Below, piece by piece: positions 20,335 to 32,478 of a DNA stretch of 64,000 bases. The notes under the pieces are model-generated. The model had not been told where the DNA came from and did no database searches. It was given only the letters and a program-made list of their open reading frames with translations. Numbering within the stretch: the first letter of the stretch is position 1; each line of letters begins with the position of its first letter. Position numbers and translations under genes: made by a program. The stretch is from Brugia malayi. Lineage: Eukaryota > Nematoda > Chromadorea > Rhabditida > Onchocercidae. The stretch covers positions 6,110,649 through 6,174,648 of the forward strand of contig NW_025062477.1 in the NCBI RefSeq assembly GCF_000002995.4, in the 5' to 3' direction.

Positions 20335-20345
20335 AATTTTTGCAG
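20335..20345 (+). promoter_or_regulatory. Probable trans-splice acceptor of the Arg/Ser-rich gene
   Basis: A run TAATTTTTGCAG ends at 20345, six bases before ATG at 20352, and no upstream exon joins it in frame through this acceptor. This matches the position of nematode spliced-leader acceptors. It could instead be a cis-splice acceptor for an untranslated first exon. Confidence 0.4.
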
Positions 20346-20351
20346 GCTTTG

Positions 20352-23300
20352 ATGCTTATGTATCGTCGACAAATAGAACATAGCAGAAGGTTGTCGAGAC
20401 GTGGCGTGGTACGTGAAATTTGTTTGATTTCTGATGTGTAAAAAACTTTAATAATTAAGCTTTGAACAATATTTCAGTAGCGAAATCAATAAAAATTTCA
20501 ATTACTCATGATTTTAATTAATTTTTACAATTAAAATTATTGGCATCGTTATAGGTACCAGTGTTAGAAAGACGAACTGTTTGGCGAGATCGCAGTTTGA
20601 GCCCTGCTGCTGAAAGAGACCAATATGTGACAAAAAATACGCTTAGTTATCATCAGAACCGTTTCGAACGACGTGAAAATTTCATGGTAGATAAAGTTAA
20701 CGTCAAAATGTAGTTGAAGTATTTCATTAAGAGAATTTTCCTGTTAAGAGAAGAGAACGATGGAAAATTGTGTTCATTTAGAAAAAAGTGTTTCTGTGGT
20801 AGTTTGTTATAATACCTATTCTATATGCATCTTCAAAGCAGAAGAAATATCAAAAACGACGCATATTTGCAAGAAAGTTTACTTTCACAAGTTCACATCT
20901 TTGTTTTGCTTGCGGTGATTACGTGGAAGTTTACTGTGATATCAAATCAGAATATGTGTAGAGCGAAGGCGTGGTTAGCAGCGGCATCATTTTATCGTCT
21001 GTCACGTTCACATTTGTAATTTTGCATTAATTTTCCATCATTCGTCTATCGATCGGGGAGAAAACTGAAAGCAACATTTTAAAGGAATGAAGTTAGGCAT
21101 CAACGATGTGTTGTAGAAGATCTCTTGGTGGTTCTCAAGTACGGACTCGTGATGTCTCTTGTCTCTGAATTACTATTGTTTGGTTTCAACTATTATGATA
21201 TCTTTTGCTGCTCTACGTTCTAATTTTACGACAATATTTTCCCTCGGTGTCAGTGCTGAAGCTCATCGTTTGTCATTTCGTCGAATTGCAGCAATTTTGT
21301 AATTGATCATTGCTCTCGATGGATGAGGGACATACTGGATGTTTTAGCAGTCTGCCTTATCAAGCTAAGTGCAGGGCTTTCCATTGCTTATATCATCCCA
21401 CGGCTATGACCGTTACAAAAATCTCACGTTGTTATTTTAATTGATCGTGTAATTTTGAAGGAAAAAACGTTTCTTAGTATATACGTTGACAAAATCAGAT
21501 AGTACATCGTGCACTATATGCAGTTTTTATGTTTATACCAGATGTGCAAGTTGGAAGCGATGAACATATAATTTGAATCATCGATATGGGAGTTTGATTG
21601 GTTTTGATGATGCACAAGTACTTATTGTTGATGAAGGCAGAATACGGAGAGGATTGGAACAATTTGCATATGGATTATAAGGGAATACTGATACTTGGAA
21701 ATGAAGATTTGTGTATAAGACTAGTTATTATATTCTGAATTTGAATATAACTAATTATTTTTTGCTACAAGTTTATGGTGGTGGAGGCGTATAGCTTGTA
21801 CCTTTGGCACTCTAACATCGAGTAATATTTAGGTTTGATGAGATTGCTTAGCAGCGTTATTTCATGTATCATAATTGTAAATATTTTTCATAATTATTTT
21901 TCAGCACTTTGTTTTTTAACGTCCCAATTGTTATATATGTGCAAAATGCTTTACGGAGATATCAACAGCGAAAAGTCAAAATTTCTAGTAAAAATTTTTT
22001 GTAAATTAAAATTGAAATTCAATAAGGATTGAAGATGAAAGAAAGCAGTTCACCAAGAGGCCATCAAAGACATCGTCATCGAGAACGCTTGAATAGCAAC
22101 AGTGAGTTAAGCAGACAGGCTACCAGGATTGCATCAGTTAGAACTGGACCAATGAAAAGTCGCGAATATTTGTATGTTGCACGTTCTGCTTTGATTTCTG
22201 TTAAGTTTTCTGTTTTTTACATTCATGTCGTCAAAGGTCAAACGGCTGTTGTTTCATTCGTGCTTTTCATTTTTAAGAATGTATTAGGCTAATAAGCACT
22301 GTATTTTTTGGAAACACGGTAATATTAGGAGGATAATTTAAGATAGGACTCTCTTAGCTTGACAGCTGCTGCAGTAGATTTCCTATTCGTCTCACGCGAA
22401 TTATTGTCATATTGTCTAACACTTACAAGTGCAACTGCAAAGTATCACATTTTAAAATTTCTTGTCTTACATTACTGCTGCTCCTCTTCATGATATTTGC
22501 AAATGAAGTACTTTCTCTATAATCGAAGGAGAGACATTAAAAAGAAGACGGGAAAGCGGATATGTGAAATAGGATAAATAATGGCATCTGTTGGTTGGCT
22601 TAAAGTTATCAGGATTATTTGGTAATTGTCTCTTATTGTGGTGGAAAAAGAAAAGGTTGGAGCGACTGAATTATGAACTATTCTCTTCAATTTTTGCTGT
22701 TGATAATTTCTCATTTTGACAATTTGAAGCTTCGATAACGTCAGCTTTTAGTTCCGAAACCTGTGTTGTGCACATTCATGATATGGTTTATTATATTCTG
22801 GAGCATTTTGTTGAACGAAAAACCAAATTATGAATTTAAAGAAGACTATATCGAATGATTTTTGCATTCCGAATAGCATTTGTCTTCCTCATATAGCTGC
22901 ATCCATGAACAAGAGGCACTTTCTGCCATTGACAGATCTTTTTTGAAATTATTGCTGTTTTGTTAGAACGGAATGGATTCTGAATGAAATTCTGTTTTTT
23001 TTTTTTTTTTGGATATTAATTTTGTTCTCATTTGAACGTTCGTATTAAGCTAGAGAAAACACTGGAATTATATTTCTTGAATACTGGTATGAAATATGGA
23101 GTTACTTTTCATGACACTAAATAGATCAGCTACAAGTATTTCTTAATGGCTCTTTGTTGCCTGTTTTACATTTGACTACTGTCGCTACTATTTCAATATG
23201 TATTGCATATTTTTTCCTTCAGAAAAATTTCCCAAATGCTTGACTTCTGTACTGTAATGCACAGTAATCGAAAGCATTCCAGATCACTTTTATAGTTTTT

Positions 23301-26300
23301 GAATAAATCAGAAATCGAAAAGTGATATTGCTGGTACGTGCGAGATTTATTGGAGCTTATTCAGGGGAAATATTAAGGATGCGGGACTTCAATATTCAAA
23401 TAACCTAATTAGAATGGATTGTATTGAGGCTCTTTGAGCAATTTTCTTATGGGTGACGAAATTTTATAAGAATGCTAATCAAGTGAAAAATCAAGTGGAA
23501 GATTACAGCGAATAGATTCTTTCATGAATTTTTGTGACTGGAATGCACTCAATTATGCCAATTGGGGTGAATGATTTCGAAAACCTTTGTTATGCATTTA
23601 ATGGTCCTCAACATCAATCATATAGTGAGTATTTTATATTTTACTGGACTTAGGTGATGACCTCGGGAAAATCAACATTGTTTCATGGAAGCGATGTAAT
23701 GCTGTGGTCAATTCAGCTAAATGTGACGATTCAGCTGAATTGTTCGATTTTATGAATTTTGGAAATCATAGTTTTGCATATTCAAATATGCTTATACTGA
23801 AGTGAATGGAAATGGTATTTTATATAAGCAGTTCAGATTAAAATAAGCAAAATGAATCCCGGAAATTGAGGTTATTAAAATAAAACTTAAACAACAGCTT
23901 AATGCTATGGAGTTTTAATCTAGCTGTATATGCAAGATATTTTATCTGAAATAAAAGTGACGGAATAGAACACATATCTCGTCAAAGTTAGACAGTTACT
24001 TCTCAAAGCACGAAATTACGTGGGAGGTTATTAAGATAAAGAAACCAAGGAACTGGAAAAATCACTAGGAGTTATCTCGGTTGAGTTTTTGTTTCAAAGG
24101 CATTGGTAATGTGTTTACTTCTTTTTTTTTTTCATTTTGGCTGAAACATTTTCCTTTAGCAGATCATTTTAAGGGAACGTGAATTAGCAAAGCACTATCG
24201 AGTACGCGATCGAATGATTGCTTTGGAAAGAGCCAGAAATGAAGAAAATCGTTTACATGATGAAACTAATCGTAATGCTAGTCGAATACAGCCATCAGGA
24301 TATGGCAGTGGGCGAATGCCGAGCTATTTTGTGCAAACCGAATCTCAGCTTGTCACGGAAGAAATTTCTGGGAAAATTAATAACAGTGGTTTTTTCTTTT
24401 CTCTGATTGTTTTGTTTTGTCTCAGATATTTATTTCTTATGGTACTCTTATTTCTGCTGCAGGGGAAAGTTTACTTCATGTGAAATTTTTACATCTTAAA
24501 AAGGTTCGGCAATTATTGTTTGACGTAAACGCTTCAACATAAATGCTAGTTGTTCCATCCGGTTGTTCCATCAACATAAATTGTTCCACATATTCAGCGC
24601 TCTGTAAAGCAGTGATTAGTTTTCTAGTTCAGGCTTGGCAAATTGGCGTATTGAGGATTTGCTAGGAGGGCAGTCAGTGCTCAACGCAGATAACATACAG
24701 AGTTTGTTTTTGTATTAATTTTTTTCCTTAGTGACTGCTTTAGTGATTTAGAGATTGATTGACAGCGAGAAATAATGTGGTTTCGAAACAACGTTTAATT
24801 TATTCGTAACATACTTTTTCTCTGCAATATCTGTTGGACCAAAATGTTGCTCAGTGTTTTCTGTCTTTATCTCAATAATTAAGAAGTACCTCATTAATTT
24901 GGCTTTCTCTAAGTGCAAAAGTAGGTCAACATTCCCGTCCTTCCTGCTCCATTATGAGGGTGCGATTTAATTTTTGTAAGTTTCTGTATACAGCTATGCT
25001 TTTCATGGATTTAGTAAAATTCGAAATTTAGATGCACAGACATGGATCGCCAACGATAACAGTTTAAGTCCGGCACAAGTTGTACGCGCTCGTGAACTTC
25101 TTCAAGAATTGCTGATTACAATTACGACGAAACCAAATGGACCGATTGCTGGTAAATTTTATAGAAAATCTGCCGGATAGTTTTTTATAATGAAATTGCA
25201 CTGATTTATTGAAATAATTGGATTTTCATCAAATACAGTAGAATTTTGGTGAAAATATTTCTATTGTAATGCATCAAACTATTTGTATTGCTAAGCGTAA
25301 AATTTTCAGAAGATAGATCGCTGAATTTCATTACTGATTGTCGAGTTTCTGATTATTCTTCACCACGTAGTTTTTCTCAACAGAACACTGAATCTGCACT
25401 GCGGAGTGATACTGCAGTACATGGCCGAGAATTGCCGGTTATGCAGAATTCCTTACCTGTAGATTTACCATTATCACTTCCGCAGAATTGGCGTGATGAT
25501 TCTTTAGCGGCATATTCTGATGCCGGTGAAATGCCAATGAGTTCCCGAAATATGTCCGAAATTTCCGATTTTCGTATGTTTTATCATAAAATAATATCCA
25601 TCTGATTATAGTTTTGATGATTTCAGGTTTAGTTCAATTACAGGTTTCATAATTCCTGTCTTCAATTGCGAATTTTCTTTATCTGATATCATTTATTGTG
25701 CTGCAGGATAATGTTCATTAAATATACTGCATTGAGCAACTTCTAAAACTTCACCTAGTAAATATACTCTACAAAAGGTTGTGGCTCACGAATTGATTAT
25801 CCAACCCCATATACGGAAGACGCTGAATTCGGGAAGAGGAATGCCAGAGAACATTATCCGATTCATTTAGGATCAGAAAGGCGGAGGTCATACTACCATG
25901 ACCGTCGTCAAATATCTCGATCTAGAAGCCGTAGCTTAGGAAAAGATTATGGTTAGTATAGATATATTTTCCATAAAAAATGGCTTCCTGGAAGTTACAA
26001 ATCACTGTATTTTTTTTTTTTTTGTTTATACATTTCATTTACTGAAAAATCTTTTCCCTTCCAGACACACGCATTGGAGAACGACGAGTACATATGAAAT
26101 CTGGAGGTTTTATTAGCGTTGGAATAAATCATCCACAAAAGGGATCTCGAAAGACTTATTTGTCATATGAGGTTTATGACTTAATTAGTGCAGTACTTAT
26201 GAATAAAATTGAGGATCAAACTGATCAGAACTTGTAAAAGCTGAAGTGTTCTAGAATAAAAATAGTGGTAATTGAAAAACGCCTTATTGAAAAAGCCCTA

Positions 26301-26495
26301 TCTTATTTGTTGGGAAACTATTTTAAATACTATCTTTTTGTGGTTTCCAAGGACGAGAGCTCATTTTTTGGTTTGAGTATTTATGCCTTGTAAAAATTTC
26401 AGACACGTAACAATCACCACAGAGGAGTTAAAGGTGAAAGAAGTTTGCGTCGTTCGTCACCTCGTTTGGTTGCTAAGAGAAGATGCAAAAGATAA
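20352..26495 (+). CDS. Unrecognised Arg/Ser-rich protein with alternative C-terminal ends
   Basis: At least eight exons. Firm ones, joined in matching phase: 20352-20408, 20555-20686, 24163-24385, 25032-25151, 25310-25573, 25778-25951 and 26065 onward. A segment starting at 22035 (KESSSPRGHQRHRHRER) is coding-like; its 3' edge is unsettled (weak donor at 22137 in phase, strong GTATGT at 22168 out of phase), so an exon in the following 2-kb intron may be missed. The protein is hydrophilic and probably disordered, with RR, RSRSRS and DR motifs, a helical ERARNEENRLHDETNR stretch and a short conserved-looking segment SPAQVVRARELLQELL. The last exon either runs to TAA at 26235-26237 or splices from GAG at 26171 to 26403, ending RRSSPRLVAKRRCKR. 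N terminus: ATG 20352 after an acceptor is preferred; an exon at 20246-20314 could splice to 20378 instead. RS-like content suggests RNA processing or chromatin, but this is weak. No known family recognised. Confidence 0.6.
20687..22034 (+). other. Presumed intron of the Arg/Ser-rich gene, 1.35 kb
   Basis: AT-rich sequence between two coding-like exons. It contains a short protein-like frame (about 21585-21680, including GFDDAQVLIVDEG) without usable splice sites, and nothing else recognised. Confidence 0.4.
22169..24162 (+). other. Presumed intron(s) of the Arg/Ser-rich gene, about 2 kb
   Basis: The flanking exon phases only agree if a weak upstream donor is used, so a small exon may be hidden here. 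No clear candidate is visible. A poly-T run lies near 22998-23011. No RNA gene or transposon seen. Confidence 0.35.
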
Positions 26496-27174
26496 GAATG
26501 TAAAAGAGGACTAATTCTCAATATGTCTAACTTATAATATCATCCCGTTTTTCAATTAAAAACAGATTGATACTATTTATTTTCAAACATGAGGTGTAGA
26601 TGGTCTTACATTGTTCTTTGTAAGGTTACTACAATGGTATTTGGAAGTAAGATTGATGCTCAGGACTTTCTAATTTGTTATAATTCTTTAATTGGCTTAT
26701 GTATATTCTCTTTTCTCACTTGCTACATCCTTCTTCTGTTTTAGTTTTCCATTCTTTGTTTCCATTGCTTTAGTGTTTTTCATCACTTTTTAATATTTTT
26801 TTCTGGTATTATTATATAACTAAAACATCTATAATGGGAGCTTTCATTCAAGTTTCTTCGAAGGAATCTTATTGTTGTATTAAGCGGTATTTTGTCCAAG
26901 ACTTCATTTTTTTGTGATGTCACGACATACTGCTTATAAAAGATTTTTTAATGATGTGACTTACCTTATGCAGTGGTTATTCGAACTTTTACTTTCACCT
27001 GTCAGATTAAAATATCGAAGAAAGAACGAGTATGTAAAGTAAATTAGATAAGTATTTTTATTGAATCAATCAAATAATTATTGTATTCTGATGGGATATG
27101 ACATGAAATTTTATAATTTTTGCTTTTATTAAAAAGGTAAATGGGTTCATCTAATTGATGTCATACCGGTATCA
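26496..27174. other. Spacer between two co-oriented genes
   Basis: About 680 bases between the distal stop of the Arg/Ser-rich gene and the YRDC start. AT-rich, no exon recognised. The frame of the first YRDC exon is open back to about 27136, so a longer N terminus is possible. The gap is longer than usual for nematode operons and no second trans-splice site is obvious. Confidence 0.4.
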
Positions 27175-28592
27175 ATGACTGGATTAACAAATGAAATGGA
27201 GAAAATAATAAGACTGTCTGAGTCAAGTTAGTTTCTTTTTGTGCTATCTTTGATATTGATATAATTAGCAAGTACGGAAAGCATAATGTAACCGTGAAAT
27301 CTTCTAGACATTGTTTTAATGAGTTCGGTGGAAGTATGATGCTTTATTAATCTAATACGTCAGTGAGAGGTAACCCGCTAATGAAACTTTAGGAATTACT
27401 TCTATGAATTGTCAGTGTATGCACATTTGTTTATAGCCTATAGTGCGGCGATTTGTCGTTGCTTGCAAATATTTGAATCGGGTGGTATAGTTGCGTTACC
27501 AACAGATACAGTATATGGTGTAGCTACAGCATTACCTAATTCTGATAAACTTTATAAGTTGAAACGTCGCAGTCGTTTAAAACCTCTTGGTCTGTTTGTT
27601 AGCAATGTTCGAGAAGTTCAAAGGTTTGTTAGTTTGTTTAATATCTTCCAGATTCATAATAAATGTTGCTAATAAGTAGCAGTGAATGGGTATGAATGGT
27701 AAAAATAAGTGTTGATTTTATTGTTAGATGGTGTCATCAGACGATTGATAATAATCAACTAAGGACACTTTTACCGGGACCTGTAACGTTAATCTTTGAA
27801 CGTTCTACTTCACTTCCAAGCATTTTCAATCCAGAACATGGAACAGTCGGTATTCGGATTCCTGATCATGATTTTGTTCGTTCATTGATGACTCGCTTAG
27901 ATGATGTTCCACTTGCACAGACCAGTGCTAACATTTCCAATGATCAAAGCAGTCCAGTATGCATTGAAGTATGTTTGAAATAAGTTATGCATCGTGAAAT
28001 TTACTTGTTTAATACTTGTGTTTAATTTTTTTAGGCCAGTGATTTTTATATTTTTTTAATTTTAAATACAAGTTCCTTTTTTTTTTCTTTTTTTGTTTTT
28101 TTTTTTCTTTTTTGCTAATGCTTCCTTTATTTCTTTGTTGAATCACTCAATTGATTTCAAACGGTTAATTTTCGAAGAATTTGAATTTAACAGTTTAGGA
28201 GTACTGCAATTTCAATGTTTAGGGATTTCTTTTAGGAGGTTTAAAATGCTTAAGAGCTGCCATGTCAGCATATTTTTCATTTATCTCACTAAGATAATTA
28301 TAGGATTTCAAGGATTTATGGCCAGAATTAGATTTGATAATAGATGATGGCATAGTATTTCAACGAGATGGTAATGTGAATCGCGAAGGAAGTACAGTGG
28401 TAAATCTGAGTATACCTGGTACCTATAGCATAATTCGAGATGGATGGTATGTTTTGGCGAAATCTACTATTATTGATTTCCTTTATCTAAGGGAAAAATT
28501 ATAAATAATTTTTTAGTGCGAGAACCGCGACAGAGGAAAAGTTAAGAGACTGTGGACTAATTGGGTCATCAGATGGTGATTGCATGCAATGA
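27175..28592 (+). CDS. YRDC: YrdC/Sua5-family threonylcarbamoyl-AMP synthase
   Basis: Five exons (27175-27226, 27437-27623, 27728-27968, 28304-28446, 28517-28592) join in phase to 233 codons, 232 residues, a single YrdC domain. YRDC condenses L-threonine, bicarbonate and ATP into threonylcarbamoyl-AMP, the donor for the t6A modification at position 37 of ANN-decoding tRNAs. Signatures: GGIVALPTDTVYGVA near residue 30; LYKLKRRSRLKPL with the Lys/Arg nucleotide-binding motif; LPGPVTLIFER; GTVGIRIPDH; AQTSANIS; and STVVNL near the end followed by SIIRDG. The protein lacks the extra C-terminal Sua5 domain, as in animals. MTGLTNEME was chosen as start because it is the last Met before the domain; the frame is open further upstream, so a longer form with an organelle signal cannot be excluded. 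Tail to tail with the Rab gene, 192 bases between stop codons. Confidence 0.94.
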
Positions 28593-28784
28593 AATGTTAC
28601 TTGGACTAAAACCTCAAACTTTTCATAAGGTTTACGAGGTTTTAAACTTTTGCATCACATTTGTCTTCTTTATCATTACGAGAATGCATGATAAGTAGTA
28701 AAAAAATTTCTGAATTTTTCTTCCAAAATGGTTTGCTAGGGTCACTAGCATGAAATTCATAAAGCAGTAATTTACGACAGCATA

Positions 28785-30594
28785 TCAATTACAGCATGAT
28801 CGCCACTTCAAACCGAACTTTCTTCTTTTTCGTTCCGGTGTATAATGTAGTCTTTTGATTGTTTGATCATCCTGAGAATATGGCACTGCATATTGACCAC
28901 TCTTCTTTATTTCAAGGATCTGTAAATAAATTCGAAAAACTCCAGTTCAATTTTAGTATTCTGAATGTTGTACATTTAGTAAGAAATTTGAGAAAAGAAG
29001 CGATTTAATCATACTTGTTCTGTTAGTAAGCCAAATGCATCTTCAATGCCATAATTTGATTTCGCAGATGTTTTCAAAGCATTCAAGAAGCCTCCTTTTT
29101 CACGATACTCCTCCAGCTTTCCACTTGTTATTTTGTTGTCAAGATCAGCCTGGAAGGAAGGAAGTGAGGAACAATCAGGAACAGAGCTATGAGCCAACAG
29201 TTTATAAGACAATTTATTAACTATAAAATTCCCTAAATCATGTATCATGTCAAAAATTTCTGTTCTGAGAAGTAATACTTTTCATATCAATGAAACAATC
29301 GTATTTGTTGAATAAAAATTTAAAAAGAATCAAAAATAAAAGAATTTAAACAATAAAAAGAATTTTTTCTTCTTCTTACAGGAAATAATATTCAAACGTT
29401 AGCGCCGAAAAGCGTAACTCGAAATCCTTATTACAATTATATGTAGTTAATCCATTGAAACTTCTCATAATAATCTTCAATTAAGATATAGGAATGGAGA
29501 ATACCTTATTAGCAACAAGTATGCAAGGTAATGGTTTTCCAGTAGCAAGAGTAATTTTACTATCTAGATCACTTTTCCAGCGCAACGCTCCATCATAGGT
29601 ATTTTGACGAGTGCAGTCGAATACCACGATAGCACCATGAGCATCTTTATAATACACTCGTGTCATATTACTGAATCGATCTTGACCTAAGTAAAAGTAA
29701 CATTTGAATATTATTTAAGAGAAATGTTCCTTAAGAAAATAATTTGTATATTAGAATCTGAAATTCCAAAAAAAAAAATTAAATTTTAATCGCATACACT
29801 AGTATTTCGTAATAATGTTATGCTAAACATACAAGAGAATGAAATATAGATGAAATTCAAATATTTACCTGAAATATCCCATAGCTGTAATCTTAATGTC
29901 GCCTCATCACTCCATATCAAAGTTCTTGTTGCAAAGTCAACACCAACCTAAAATTCTGAATTTCATCTTTGAACTTTTTTCAATGTACGAAGAAGAATGT
30001 CTCTTTAAAAAAAGAAGAAAGGAAAACTTTTTATGAAAATTTTTTGAAAGGTTATCGCAGCTAATGGATATATATGTTCTAAAAGTAAAGATGCAAAATT
30101 CACATATAAAACTCTGTTAACTTTAATATTTTATGACAAACCGTAGCCTTGTAATGTTGTGTGAATAGATTGTGAGCATAGCGTTGCACGATGGATGATT
30201 TGCCGGTGCCAACGTCGCCAATAATTAAAATTTTAAATAGAAATTGATCTTTAGAAGATCCTACATATCCATTTGATGATGTTGATGGCTAAAAACTGGA
30301 TTTTATCTCTTTAACAATATAAATAATTTATGTGTATTGTTCAATGAAGGTAGGAATAAAATGAAATGACCTGGAAATTTTCCGAAAAAAAATGGTTGAT
30401 TTGTTTTTACTAAAATTCAATTTAATGTTTTTATTTTTTCATTTCATTGAATTATGCTTCATTTCCTGAAATTCTTACTCGAATTTTTAAATCATATTAA
30501 GTTCTGATTTTTTAGACATATAAATTAAGTTATATTGTTTTTTAATTTATATTAAATAATTGTTTACGCTATTGCTTACCTGAGATGAATCCAT
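28785..30594 (-). CDS. glo-1: Rab32/Rab38-subfamily small GTPase (GLO-1-like)
   Basis: Six exons (30594-30580, 30288-30142, then about 29947, 29685 and 29149 as upper edges, last exon to 28785) join in phase to about 230 residues. Rab32/38-type GTPases direct traffic to lysosome-related organelles; in C. elegans GLO-1 acts in gut granule formation. Motifs: P-loop GDVGTGKSS; switch I around KATVGVDFA, the Rab32-type sequence; G3 WDISGQDRF; then NMTRVYYKDAHGAIVVFD and WKSDLDSKI, diagnostic of this subfamily; G4 NKADLD; G5 TSAK. The C terminus ends RSCCN, a double-Cys site suited to geranylgeranylation. Oddity: the usual GQE of switch II is GQD, as WDISGQD. The five-residue first exon MDSSQ is supported by its donor and phase. 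Subfamily is firm; orthology to glo-1 is inferred from subfamily motifs. Confidence 0.9.
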
Positions 30595-31261
30595 GAATTA
30601 ATCTTGATGTCCGCAGAAATTTTAATTTGAAAATCGTTTGCTTTTAACAAATAAGAACAAACAAGAGTGAATGGCTTATAATTGGACGACTGAAATGAAG
30701 ACTGATAAGGTAAGCTACGATAACGATAATGATAAAAAGGTATGCGGCTCACCTGTTGCTATTACCATTACTTTTTGATAACTGATAAGGAAATATGTCG
30801 ATGGCACAGTTTGTAGAAAATAGATAGGACTTGCTTCTTTATGATACACATTACGATTGATAATAGTTGTAATCTTTTGAATGAAATCAATGAGAGATGT
30901 CTATGTCTAACTATTTATTTCAAAATTTTCGTTTATTAAAATTATTAATTTAATCAATTAATTTTTTATGTGAATAAAGGAGGGAATCAGTTTGTGTGAG
31001 AATGTGGCTTACGCAATAAATTGATGTAAATAAGAGGAGAACTTTAAATTATAAGTCTGAAGTTTGTAATTTGATTAGGTAGTGCTGGTCACTTTTTGTT
31101 GAAATAACAATTGAATATCATTTGAAACTTTATTTTTTCAGTATACTAAAAAAAAAAAAAACAGCAGTTTGAAAAAATTGGAACAAGAATTTGAGACGGT
31201 CCGAAATTGATGCTTTAAATTTTTTAAAATTAATTCTTTGCTTTTCATATTGAAAAAGAAA

Positions 31262-31288
31262 ATATATATATATATATATATATATATA
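31262..31288. repeat. AT dinucleotide microsatellite
   Basis: Uninterrupted alternation of A and T for about 27 bases in the Rab/transporter spacer. Confidence 0.9.
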
Positions 31289-32176
31289 AACAATCAATAT
31301 ATAAAATAAAATGGATCGAAGGAAGCATTTCCTTAAAACTGAACTTCATTTTAGCTTAATTGTGCTGAAACAATTTAGAAGGAATTTTGCGCTTTTTAAA
31401 TTTGAGAAAATTTCAACAAATAAACGTTTAAATTCTAAAGTTCTAAAGGAAAGAATTTCCTTCAAATTAGAAGCATACACACATAAGTTTCCATTTTAAT
31501 TGTTATTGCAAAGGAATGATTATTTACACTTTTTAGCTTATAAAAGTGGAAATTTTTAATTTGCTATACTATTTGCTCAATTAGTGATGTCGAATTTTTA
31601 AACTTCAAATTTTGCCGTAAGAAAAAAGTAGGAAGGAGAAAAATACATTTGTTGTTTGATCAATTTTTTCTTTCTCAATCAAAAATTTTCCTTATCTGAA
31701 AATGAAATCTTTAAAGAAAAAAATTTAGAATTTATGATAATATTTCAGTTACTTAAGTTTTAAATACCAAAAAAAAATTGTTGTTTATTTAATAGAGAAC
31801 AATTTTAAGAGGATTTGATAAAGCATTCTACGGATGTACATTTAATTAATAGCTTTAAAAAAAACATGAAAATTACTAGTGAAATAAATTAAATTATTGA
31901 ATGAATAGCTTACGCTATCTAGGCTTATTAAGATCTAAGCTTGAAACTAAAATATATAAGATTCTAATTTTTGACTCTAAAAGATATGGATTTTTTAAAT
32001 TAAAAGATAAATAAACTTTAAAATTAAGTAAGATATTATAAATGGAATTAAGTTTGAACAACTAATTTTAATGTAACATTTATCTTTTAATTTTTTTTAA
32101 CATTTATGAAGCATAATGATATTGTAATTGTTTTTTTTTTTTTTTAAATTGATAAATGCTTAATGTAATTAATGAT

Positions 32177-32246
32177 TTAATAATAATAATTAATAATAGT
32201 GACAGTAACCAATAATAACAGGAACAGTAATAATAATAATAATAAA
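32177..32246. repeat. AAT trinucleotide repeat
   Basis: Interrupted AAT runs (two main blocks, 32177-32198 and 32229-32246) with AGT and AAC variants, about 230 bases upstream of the transporter start codon. Confidence 0.8.
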
Positions 32247-32478
32247 TGTTTGCTATATTTAACGATATATTTGATTATCATTCATTTCATTTTATTTTGT
32301 TTGCAATTAATTTTATTTTTGAATCTTTTGATGCAATTATAGGATATTTTAGAAATTGTAAATGTCTTAAAAAAAAAAAATTTAACATCATACTGGCATA
32401 CGTTTCTCTTTCATTCTATTCAAAGGCATTTTCAAACAAGTCTTTCCTTCATTTCATTCCTCACTCTAACATTTCAAC

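Larger units (their letters stand above)
19274..20345. other. Spacer between divergent RSL24D1 and the Arg/Ser-rich gene
   Basis: About 1.07 kb that should contain both promoters. A GT/AT microsatellite lies at 19833-19870. An exon-like segment with ATG at 20262, preceded by TATTGCAG at 20246, may be an alternative 5' exon of the next gene (see that entry). Otherwise nothing is recognised. Confidence 0.45.
30595..32478. other. Spacer between divergent Rab and TauE/SafE genes, 1.9 kb
   Basis: Very AT-rich DNA expected to hold both promoters. Contains an AT microsatellite (31262-31288), a poly-T run near 32130 and AAT repeats (32177-32246). A 62-codon frame at 31311-31499 is low-complexity Lys/Phe-rich and not called. 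No RNA gene seen. Confidence 0.5.

Noticed and set aside
21585..21680. Short protein-like frame (GFDDAQVLIVDEGRIRR) in an intron of the Arg/Ser-rich gene
   Set aside because: No in-frame acceptor upstream (the nearest AG leads into TGA) and no donor before its TAA; too short to call.
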